A DNA stretch of 64,000 bases, from contig CAZFST010000021.1 of assembly GCA_964522015.1 (NCBI GenBank), positions 1-64,000 of the forward strand, written 5' to 3'. Below, piece by piece: positions 1 through 6,661 of the stretch. Position 1 is the stretch's first letter, and every line of letters starts with the position of its first letter. The notes beneath the pieces were generated by a model that had not been told where the DNA came from, searched no databases, and was given only the letters and a program-made list of their open reading frames with translations. A program made the translations under genes and the position numbers. This stretch comes from QQWI01 sp964522015 (GTDB lineage Bacteria > Bacillota > Clostridia > Peptostreptococcales > Acidaminobacteraceae).

Positions 1-81
1 ACGAATGCCTGCTTCGCGGTATACGGTTTGATTTCTTAACTTAATGACATTGGGTACGGAACCTGCCTTTGGATTAATCAC
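1..81 (-). CDS. Unidentified protein, 5' end only (partial)
   Basis: A GTG codon lies directly after the spoVS stop and opens a frame that stays open for 27 codons to the window edge (start of product roughly V-I-N-P-K-A-G-S-V-P). The SD-like purine run near the end of spoVS is weak. I do not recognise the product from so few residues. Position suggests translational coupling to spoVS. It could also be chance open sequence; the gene lies mostly outside the window. Confidence 0.3.
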   Translation of the reverse strand, partial: MINPKAGSVPNVIKLRNQTVYREAGIR

Positions 82-342
82 TTATCTTGGTTGTACAATT
101 AATTTTATGGCTGTCCGCTCTTCGTTATCGATTATGATATCCGTAAAAGCGGGTATACAAATTAAATCAAGACCACTGGGAGCAACAAACCCCCTTGCAA
201 TAGCAACAGCTTTAATCGCTTGATTGATGGCCCCTGCCCCAACGGCTTGCATTTCTGCTGAGCCATTTTCTCTAATAACGCCTGCTAATGCTCCGGCTAC
301 AGAATTGGGGTTAGAACGAGCTGAAACCTTAAGTACATCCAT
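82..342 (-). CDS. spoVS: Stage V sporulation protein S (SpoVS)
   Basis: 86-residue SpoVS family protein, a small Alba-like protein that in Bacillus affects septation and spore coat assembly and is also found in non-spore-formers. The sequence is close to the Bacillus protein throughout, with the conserved block GAGAINQAIKAVAIARGF and the tail PAFTDIIIDNEERTAIKL, and it has the usual full length. A strong SD (AAGGAGG) sits 6 nt before the ATG. It lies downstream of rny, as in Bacillus, but is separated from it by a terminator, so it probably has its own promoter; I could not fix one. It is one of only two spore-associated genes left in this window, the other being spo0A, which points to a role outside endospore formation. 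Confidence 0.95.
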   Translation of the reverse strand: MDVLKVSARSNPNSVAGALAGVIRENGSAEMQAVGAGAINQAIKAVAIARGFVAPSGLDLICIPAFTDIIIDNEERTAIKLIVQPR

Positions 343-440
343 GTGTGTCCTCCTTAAAATCTACATTTTTTCGAGACAAGCTAGCGCGATGATTGCCTAA
401 ACTGTTCTAATGGGATTCTTACCCGTGTCATCGCTCTGTA

Positions 441-476
441 AACAAAAAAAGAGTTGCCTAGGCAACTCTTTTTGAT
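441..476 (-). terminator. Intrinsic terminator of rny
   Basis: Near-perfect inverted repeat AAAGAGTTGCC/GGCAACTCTTT centred on TA (about 449-472), followed on the minus strand by a run of seven T. It lies between rny and spoVS. The flanking A and T runs make it potentially bidirectional. Confidence 0.85.
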
Positions 477-496
477 TTTATTAGATTATCTTTACT

Positions 497-2044
497 TTAC
501 TTCGCGTACTCGACTGCTCGCGTTTCGCGGATCATGCTGACTTTGATTTGGCCTGGGTAATCCAATTCATCTTCGATACGTTTACGAATCGAACGTCCCA
601 GCAAGACCATTTCGTCATCGCTGATTTTTTCTGGGAAGACCATGATACGAACTTCTCTACCCGCTTGAATGGCGAATGATTTTTCAACCCCTTCGTAGGA
701 GTTAGAAATACCTTCAAGTGCTTCTAATCGCTTGATATACGTATTTAGTGTTTCACGTCTCGCACCTGGTCTTGCAGCTGAAAGTGCATCTGCTGCTGTA
801 ACGAGGATTGCTTCGATGGTTTCTGGCTCAAAGTCACCATGGTGTGTACTCATTGCATGGATGACAGCTTTAGATTCTTTGTGTTTCTTGAGCAGGTTCA
901 TACCGATTTCAATATGAGTCCCTTCCATTTCGTGGTCAACCGCTTTACCGATATCGTGTAGTAGACCAGCACGTTTAGCAAGTCTTGTATCGACGCCGAG
1001 CTCTGATGCCATAACACCAGCTAGTTGAGCAACTTCAATGGAGTGCTTAAGAACATTTTGACCGTAGCTTGTACGGTAGTTTAGGCGACCCAACAACTTG
1101 ATAAGTTCTGGATGAAGGTTGTGAATACCCACTTCAAATGTCGCATTTTCACCAGCTTCTTTAAGACGCTGATCAATTTCTTTTTTAGCCTTATCAACCA
1201 TCTCTTCAATTCGAGCAGGGTGAATACGACCATCTTGAATCAGTTTTTCAAGGGCGATGCGGGCGATTTCTCTTCGAATCGGATCAAATGAAGATAAGAT
1301 AACCGCTTCTGGTGTGTCGTCAATAATCAAGTCAACACCTGTTAATGTTTCAAGGGCTCTGATATTACGGCCTTCACGACCAATAATACGACCTTTCATT
1401 TCATCATTAGGGAGATCAACAACAGATACAGTAGATTCTGCAACGTGTTCTGCTGCACATCTTTGGATTGCCATTGAGATAATTTCTCTTGCCTTTTTTT
1501 GGCCTTCTTCTTTTGCTTTTGCTTCAGATTCCTTGATGAGGACTACCATGTCGTGTTGGACTTCTTTTTCAATATCGGCCAACAAATGACTTTTTGCATC
1601 CTCAGTGGTCATGCCTGAAATACGTTCCAGTTCTGCTAGCTGTTGATCTTTAATTTCATCAATCGCTTGAGTCTTTTTATCGACTTCTGATTGCAGTTTT
1701 TGCAAACGTTCTTCTCGTTTTTCAAGGTTGCTAGATTTTTTATCTAGTTGCTCTTCCTTTTGAAGATATCGCTTTTCAATATTTGTTAATTCGTTGCGAC
1801 GCTCTTTAGTATCTCTTTCTAATTCGGTTTTTAATTGTAACATTTCTTCTTTAACTTCTACTAGGCGAGCTTTCTTTTCTGACTCAGCTACTTTTTTAGC
1901 TTCTGTCACGATTTCAGCGGCTCTTAATTCAGCACTTTTAAGCTTTGACTCAGCGATATTTTTACGAATTGTATAACCTACAAATCCGCCGACTGGTGCA
2001 GCAAATAAAAGCGTTGCAATGATTGCTACAAGTTGATTCATCAT
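497..2044 (-). CDS. rny: Ribonuclease Y
   Basis: RNase Y, the membrane-anchored endoribonuclease that initiates mRNA decay in Firmicutes. Domain order is visible: an N-terminal membrane helix (residues about 4-22), a long charged coiled coil (about 25-200), a KH RNA-binding domain (the segment IIGREGRNIRALE) and a C-terminal HD phosphohydrolase domain with the metal-binding LLHDIGKAVDHE and STHHGD motifs. The start is placed at the ATG 6 nt after GGAGG, giving 515 residues, close to the Bacillus protein of about 520; the upstream in-frame extension lacks an SD. The upstream neighbour is recA, as in Bacillus, but here a candidate structured RNA with its own terminator intervenes, so rny is expressed either from a weak local promoter or by read-through. 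Confidence 0.96.
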   Translation of the reverse strand: MMNQLVAIIATLLFAAPVGGFVGYTIRKNIAESKLKSAELRAAEIVTEAKKVAESEKKARLVEVKEEMLQLKTELERDTKERRNELTNIEKRYLQKEEQLDKKSSNLEKREERLQKLQSEVDKKTQAIDEIKDQQLAELERISGMTTEDAKSHLLADIEKEVQHDMVVLIKESEAKAKEEGQKKAREIISMAIQRCAAEHVAESTVSVVDLPNDEMKGRIIGREGRNIRALETLTGVDLIIDDTPEAVILSSFDPIRREIARIALEKLIQDGRIHPARIEEMVDKAKKEIDQRLKEAGENATFEVGIHNLHPELIKLLGRLNYRTSYGQNVLKHSIEVAQLAGVMASELGVDTRLAKRAGLLHDIGKAVDHEMEGTHIEIGMNLLKKHKESKAVIHAMSTHHGDFEPETIEAILVTAADALSAARPGARRETLNTYIKRLEALEGISNSYEGVEKSFAIQAGREVRIMVFPEKISDDEMVLLGRSIRKRIEDELDYPGQIKVSMIRETRAVEYAK

Positions 2045-2120
2045 AAAACACCTCCAACTTTCAGGATACCAGAACGCCCTAACCCATGCGAATAGCACCG
2101 ATTACTCTTTTCTGGCTTTA

Positions 2121-2150
2121 CAAAAAAAATAAAGACCGATTGCTCGGTCT
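2121..2150 (-). terminator. Intrinsic terminator upstream of rny
   Basis: Stem AGACCGA/TCGGTCT with loop GCAA on the minus strand, followed by TTATTTTTTTT. It ends the transcript started at the promoter near 2319-2347, and also any recA read-through. It lies about 80 nt before the rny start. Confidence 0.85.
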
Positions 2151-2313
2151 AGTGATAATGCGCACAAATGAGAACTGCCACCCATGTTCTACGCTCCATA
2201 TAAATACCTTGAATAGATCTATCAAATTGTGCTATGACATATTATTCATCCATATTTATTGAAAACCTTCGAGTCCATTTCAGACAAACTCTCAAGTGAT
2301 ACTGACACCGCAT
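2123..2313 (-). ncRNA. Candidate structured RNA or attenuating leader between recA and rny
   Basis: A strong sigma-A-type promoter and a strong terminator bracket about 190 nt without an ORF. Visible folding: the first transcribed bases AUGCG (about 2313-2309) pair with CGCAU (2162-2158) to close the element. Inside are a hairpin GAGUUUG/UGGACUC and a long rod in which AUAAAUAU pairs with GUAUUUAU and UGAAUA with UAUUCA. A small hairpin AGAAC/GUUCU precedes the closing stem. The terminator hairpin follows within about 10 nt. Size and rod shape with paired ends recall 6S RNA, but I see no diagnostic sequence. A regulated 5' leader of rny is equally possible. Confidence 0.45.
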
Positions 2314-2318
2314 ACTCT

Positions 2319-2347
2319 ATTTTAACCTTTTCGATATGCAGTGTCAA
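2319..2347 (-). promoter_or_regulatory. Sigma-A-type promoter upstream of rny / structured RNA
   Basis: Minus strand TTGACA (2347-2342), a 17-nt spacer, TAAAAT (2324-2319). This is one of the best promoter matches in the window. It lies about 57 nt after the recA stop and about 275 nt before the rny start. Confidence 0.7.
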
Positions 2348-2403
2348 TATCAACTGACATCAAAAGAACTGCTAAATGAAGAGTTATCAAGAAGTACGCG
2401 GAT

Positions 2404-3420
2404 TTATTTTTCAGAAGGGGCTACTTCAACACGGTCTAAATGATAATGGGTACGAACCAAAGCTTCAATATCCAGAAGGATCTGTTTGTTTTCTTCAAGA
2501 TATATTTTGACGTTTTCACGGCCTTGACCCAGTTTTTCGTCATTATAACTAAACCAAGCTCCAGCTTTCTTGATGATGCCTGCATTAACCGCTGCATCAA
2601 GGGTAGAGCCAATTTTCGAAATGCCTTCACCGTAGATGATGTCAAACTCAGCGGTTTTAAATGGTGGGGCTAATTTGTTTTTTACAACTTTCAGACGGGT
2701 ACGATTTCCTAAGATATCATCGCCTTTTTTAATGGTATCGATTTTTCGCACATCCAGACGCATGGAAGCATAAAACTTCAGTGCATTACCACCGGTTGTG
2801 GTTTCAGGATTACCAAACATGACGCCAATTTTCATTCTTAACTGATTGATGAAAATAACTGAAGTATTGGACTTGTTGACAATCGCCGTGAGTTTTCTAA
2901 GAGCCTGGGACATGAGGCGGGCTTGAAGACCCATGTGGCTGTCACCCATTTCACCAGTGATTTCAGCTTTTGGAACAAGCGCTGCCACTGAGTCAATGAC
3001 AATAATGTCAACAGCGCCACTACGGACAAGGGCGTCAACGATTTCCAGGGCTTGCTCCCCAGTATCTGGTTGAGACACGATGAGTTCGTCGATGTTGACG
3101 CCAATGCTTTTAGCATAAATAGGATCTAGTGCATGCTCAGCATCGATAAAGGCTGCTGTGCCACCCTTTTTTTGTGCTTCAGCAATGACATGGAGTGTCA
3201 CAGTTGTTTTACCTGAAGATTCAGGACCGTAGATTTCGATGATTCTACCTTTTGGGATGCCGCCTATTCCAAGGGCTATATCAACTTCTAAACAACCTGT
3301 AGAGATTGTTTCAATAGCCAGTTTTTGAGATTCATCGCCTAAACGCATAATGGCGCCTTTTCCAAATTGACGCTCTATTTGGCTCATAACGGATTCAAGT
3401 GCTTTTTGTTTTCCTTCCAT
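2404..3420 (-). CDS. recA: Recombinase RecA
   Basis: RecA, the ATP-dependent strand-exchange protein that also triggers LexA self-cleavage in the SOS response. 338 residues, the normal length. Walker A GPESSGKT is at residues 65-72, the Walker B strand is IIVIDSVAALVPKAEI, and the loop with SNTSVIFINQLRMKIG is typical. An SD-like AAAGGGG precedes the ATG by 10 nt. The gene has its own promoter with an SOS operator just downstream, so it is expected to be damage-inducible. It sits in the conserved pgsA-cinA-recA-rny order. No recX follows. Confidence 0.99.
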   Translation of the reverse strand: MEGKQKALESVMSQIERQFGKGAIMRLGDESQKLAIETISTGCLEVDIALGIGGIPKGRIIEIYGPESSGKTTVTLHVIAEAQKKGGTAAFIDAEHALDPIYAKSIGVNIDELIVSQPDTGEQALEIVDALVRSGAVDIIVIDSVAALVPKAEITGEMGDSHMGLQARLMSQALRKLTAIVNKSNTSVIFINQLRMKIGVMFGNPETTTGGNALKFYASMRLDVRKIDTIKKGDDILGNRTRLKVVKNKLAPPFKTAEFDIIYGEGISKIGSTLDAAVNAGIIKKAGAWFSYNDEKLGQGRENVKIYLEENKQILLDIEALVRTHYHLDRVEVAPSEK

Positions 3421-3441
3421 TGGCTCAGTACCCCTTTCAAT

Positions 3442-3455
3442 CGAACGTTTGTTCT
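3442..3455 (-). promoter_or_regulatory. LexA (SOS) box of recA
   Basis: CGAAC-gttt-GTTCt matches the Gram-positive LexA/DinR consensus CGAAC-N4-GTTCG in all but the last base. It lies immediately downstream of the recA -10, where repressor would block initiation. Confidence 0.85.
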
Positions 3456-3461
3456 GTCTCT

Positions 3462-3490
3462 ATTATAGTTAATTTTATCACTTCTGACAA
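3462..3490 (-). promoter_or_regulatory. recA promoter
   Basis: Minus strand TTGTCA (3490-3485), 17-nt spacer, perfect TATAAT (3467-3462). The SOS box starts 6 nt after the -10. Confidence 0.8.
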
Positions 3491-3534
3491 GGGGTTTTAT
3501 AACATGTGTGCAACTTGCACAAACATTAGCTATT

Positions 3535-4779
3535 TCAAGGGTTTTGGTCATTCAAGGCATCTAATACAACTTTAAGTGCTGTCAGGGCAGTGTGTTGTCT
3601 CACTCGGTTTCGATCCCCAGGAAACTGGTATCGCCTTGTAAATTCGTTGCCAAGAATACGATAAGCAATATAAACAGTCCCTACGGGTTTCTCCTGCGAA
3701 CCACCCAAAGGCCCCGCCACACCAGTCACAGCGATACTAATGGCTGTATCCAATCGCTTTTCTACACCAGCAGCCATTTGCATAGCCACTTGTTCTGATA
3801 CGGCCCCAAACCTTTCAATAGCAGCTGGATCAACACCCAACAAATTCACCTTGCTATCATTGCTATAGGTAATTAAGCCACCTAAAAACACTTGGGATGC
3901 GCCGGAAATATCAGTAATGATTTTACTGATAAAGCCCCCGGTGCAACTTTCTGCCACGCCGACGGTGAGATGACTTTGTAAAAGCTTGGTAACAAGGGCC
4001 TCTTGAACGGACAAACCCTCGCTAGAGACCATAAAATCTCCTAGGCGCTCACGTAATTTTGAAACTAGTGGCAAAATCACCAAATCAGCTGCCTCTTGGG
4101 ATGATTTAAGGGTTGAAAGGCGCAAACTAAGAGTCCCATCGTTGGCGTAAATACCGATGGTGGGATCAGTTTGAGTTTCAAATAAATCGGCGATTTTTTC
4201 GTCCAATACGGATTCACCAATCCCATAAAGGGAGATAAAGCAGTTAAAAAGCTGGGCATCCTGAGCCGTTAAATATTGGGTTAAGGCCCCTTCTGTCACC
4301 GCTTGAACTTCCCTTGGGGGTCCCGGCAAGCAGGCGATGGTTAGGTTGTTTTTCTCAATTGCAAATCCAGGCGCTGTCCCCTGGGGGTTTTCAAGCACAT
4401 GGGCACCCACTGGGAAATCCGCTTGTAGGTAATTGTTTTCAGTTGGTTTTCTGCCATAACGGACAAAATGAGCATCAATTCCAGCCATGACTTCTGGACG
4501 GCGCTCAATTGGCAGGCCTAAAAACCGAGCCACTTCTTGCCGGGTGATATCGTCTTGGGTTGGCCCTAGACCTCCGGTTACCAGAATCAAATCAGCCTCC
4601 TTGGCTAAAAAAGCCAAGGTCTCTTGTATCCGATGGGAATTATCCCCACAACTCAAGTGATAATGAACCCCATACCCCATATGATTAAGCCATTTAGTCA
4701 GGTACTGAGCATGGGTATTCAGTACGTGCCCCACCAATAGTTCGGTGCCAATATTAAGAATCGCTGCCCGTTTATGCAT
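3535..4779 (-). CDS. cinA: CinA family protein (nucleotide-damage repair amidase)
   Basis: CinA-type protein of 414 residues with the two usual domains. The N-terminal MoaB/MogA-like (COG1058) domain shows the family opening AAILNIGTELLVG and the loop TGGLGPTQDD. The C-terminal domain carries VAESCTGG and ITYSNDSK, the signature of NMN amidohydrolase (PncC type), which deamidates nicotinamide mononucleotide in pyridine-nucleotide salvage; the N domain is linked to ADP-ribose pyrophosphatase activity in other bacteria. Named for competence induction in pneumococcus, where cinA is also next to recA. Here it is 12 nt after pgsA and ends 114 nt before the recA start, which has its own promoter. 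Confidence 0.95.
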   Translation of the reverse strand: MHKRAAILNIGTELLVGHVLNTHAQYLTKWLNHMGYGVHYHLSCGDNSHRIQETLAFLAKEADLILVTGGLGPTQDDITRQEVARFLGLPIERRPEVMAGIDAHFVRYGRKPTENNYLQADFPVGAHVLENPQGTAPGFAIEKNNLTIACLPGPPREVQAVTEGALTQYLTAQDAQLFNCFISLYGIGESVLDEKIADLFETQTDPTIGIYANDGTLSLRLSTLKSSQEAADLVILPLVSKLRERLGDFMVSSEGLSVQEALVTKLLQSHLTVGVAESCTGGFISKIITDISGASQVFLGGLITYSNDSKVNLLGVDPAAIERFGAVSEQVAMQMAAGVEKRLDTAISIAVTGVAGPLGGSQEKPVGTVYIAYRILGNEFTRRYQFPGDRNRVRQHTALTALKVVLDALNDQNP

Positions 4780-4790
4780 GGCTGACCCCC

Positions 4791-5327
4791 CTATTCTTTT
4801 AGGACTTCTTTATTTTTGACCAAGTACTCAACACCAGATACCACAGTTAAAAACGCTGCAATGTAAAGGGTGATCATATCCAGCGGTATATTGATTAAGC
4901 TTGCAGGATAGTTGTTTGCTAAAAGTAGTAAAATTGCAATCATTTGCATGGTGGTCTTGATTTTTGCCCAATAACTTGCGGCAATCACAAGTCCAGAAGT
5001 TGCTGCAAGGGCCCTGAAGATACTGATGATAAACTCCCTAGACAGGATTAACACCACAATCCAACCGGGAATTTCACCTAGCTCAACCAGACCAATTAAA
5101 GCTGCTGTCACTAAAACCTTGTCAGCTAATGGATCCATTAATTTTCCAAACTTTGTGATTTGATTGTATTTTCGGGCCACATAACCATCAAAATAATCGG
5201 TTAAAGAGGCCACAATAAAAATGGCAAAGGCTCCCCATCTGGTTTCGGGGGTGTCCATTTTAAGTAGCACCATAAACACAGGCACTAAAGCCAAACGCAG
5301 TAGGGTCAACTGGTTCGCAAGATTCAT
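4791..5327 (-). CDS. pgsA: CDP-diacylglycerol--glycerol-3-phosphate 3-phosphatidyltransferase
   Basis: Integral-membrane enzyme that makes phosphatidylglycerophosphate, the committed step to phosphatidylglycerol. The CDP-alcohol phosphotransferase signature DG-x2-AR-x8-G-x3-D-x3-D is complete in the segment starting DYFDGYVAR (about residues 44-69), with the metal-binding aspartates present. 178 residues with several hydrophobic helices fits the family. The start overlaps the rimO stop by 4 nt, indicating translational coupling within the ftsK-rimO-pgsA-cinA run. Confidence 0.96.
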   Translation of the reverse strand: MNLANQLTLLRLALVPVFMVLLKMDTPETRWGAFAIFIVASLTDYFDGYVARKYNQITKFGKLMDPLADKVLVTAALIGLVELGEIPGWIVVLILSREFIISIFRALAATSGLVIAASYWAKIKTTMQMIAILLLLANNYPASLINIPLDMITLYIAAFLTVVSGVEYLVKNKEVLKE

Positions 5328-6658
5328 AAGCAGGTCCCCATCACGTCAAATTCCATGGCATCGTCAATTTTAACCATCACAAAATCACCAACAGCCAATT
5401 TTTTATCAGCACTTGTCACATAACACACCCCATCCACTTCTGGGGCATCAAAAGAGGTGCGACCAATGTAAATTTTAGCATCATCTGTTAATTCTTCAAT
5501 GACCACTTCAACGGTTTGACCAATTCGCATGGACATGAGTTCTTCTGATATATCTTGCTGATAGCGCATCAAGGTTTCCAGCCGCTCTTGCTTAACGTCT
5601 TCTTCTAGCTGACCATCGAGGAGATACGCAGGGGTATCTTCTTCTCGGGAGTAGGTAAAGGCCCCTAGGCGGTCAAAGCGATAGCCTTCGATAAAGGCAA
5701 GAAGACTGTCAAAATCCTCTTGAGTCTCCCCTGGAAAGCCCACAATGACAGTGGTGCGAATGGTCGCTTCAGGCATATGCAAACGGATGAGTTTCATGAG
5801 GGTTTCAATGGCTTCCCTATCCGTATTTCTGTTCATCCGCTTCAGTACAGCATTTGAAGCATGTTGAATTGGAATATCAATATATTTGGCCACTTTATCA
5901 AGACGGGCCATGGTCTTGATCAACTCTTCGCCAACCACATCAGGGTACATGTATTGAAGTCTAATCCACTTAAGACCCTCAATGTCATTTAGGGCTTCCA
6001 AAAGGGCAGGCAAACGGTACTCGCCATAGAGATCAATACCGTAGCGGGTTGTGTCCTGGGCGATGACGATTAGTTCTTTAACGCCCTTAGCCACCAATTG
6101 CTTAGCTTCTGTAACAATGGCCTCAAGGGGTCTTGATCTGAATTTGCCTCTCAGTTTTGGAATGATACAATAGGTGCAAAGATTATCACAACCCTCTGCA
6201 ATTTTTAAAAATGCATAGTGAGCTGGAGTAGAAAGTTGTCTTGGCAGGTTTTCAGAAAAATCCTTGTCAATATTGCCAGTTTGGCTAATGGCACCTTCTG
6301 AAGTGTCCAGCGCCCCCACAATTTTAATGATTTCATCAAATGCAGTGGTACCAACAAATGCATCAACTTCTGGAATATCTTTTAGCAGTTCTTCAGCGTA
6401 TCTTTCAGCCAAACAACCTGTCACAAGTAAATACTCACATTGCCCCTCTTGCTTATAGGCTGCCATTTCAAGAATCATATTGACGGATTCAGCCTTGGCA
6501 CTTTCAATAAAGCCGCAGGTGTTCACCACAATAATACTGGCTTGTTCAATATCAGCGGTCATATAATAGGCATTCTCTTGAAAAAGACCCATCATCACTT
6601 CTGAATCCACTTGGTTCTTTGAACAACCTAAAGTCTCAATATAAACATATCTTTTCAT
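5324..6658 (-). CDS. rimO: Ribosomal protein uS12 methylthiotransferase RimO
   Basis: Radical-SAM enzyme that beta-methylthiolates an aspartate of ribosomal protein S12. Three family domains are seen in order: N-terminal UPF0004 with cluster cysteines in LGCSKNQVDSE, NTCGF and VTGCLAERY; the radical-SAM core with CDNLCTYC (CxxxCxxC) about residue 153; and a C-terminal TRAM domain. The opening YVYIETLGCSKNQVD and overall length of 444 residues favour RimO over MiaB. It starts only 3 nt after the ftsK stop. Confidence 0.96.
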   Translation of the reverse strand: MKRYVYIETLGCSKNQVDSEVMMGLFQENAYYMTADIEQASIIVVNTCGFIESAKAESVNMILEMAAYKQEGQCEYLLVTGCLAERYAEELLKDIPEVDAFVGTTAFDEIIKIVGALDTSEGAISQTGNIDKDFSENLPRQLSTPAHYAFLKIAEGCDNLCTYCIIPKLRGKFRSRPLEAIVTEAKQLVAKGVKELIVIAQDTTRYGIDLYGEYRLPALLEALNDIEGLKWIRLQYMYPDVVGEELIKTMARLDKVAKYIDIPIQHASNAVLKRMNRNTDREAIETLMKLIRLHMPEATIRTTVIVGFPGETQEDFDSLLAFIEGYRFDRLGAFTYSREEDTPAYLLDGQLEEDVKQERLETLMRYQQDISEELMSMRIGQTVEVVIEELTDDAKIYIGRTSFDAPEVDGVCYVTSADKKLAVGDFVMVKIDDAMEFDVMGTCL

Positions 6659-6661
6659 GCT

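Noticed and set aside
732..1976. Plus-strand open frames of 60-110 codons opposite rny (and similar ones opposite recA, folD, ispA, alaS and pilus genes)
   Set aside because: They mirror real minus-strand genes, have no SD, and their products look like antisense of known domains (hydrophobic or His/Ser-rich with no family).
2045..2098. Longer N-terminus of RNase Y
   Set aside because: It would place about 18 residues before the membrane helix without an SD; the internal ATG has GGAGG at ideal distance and gives the family length.
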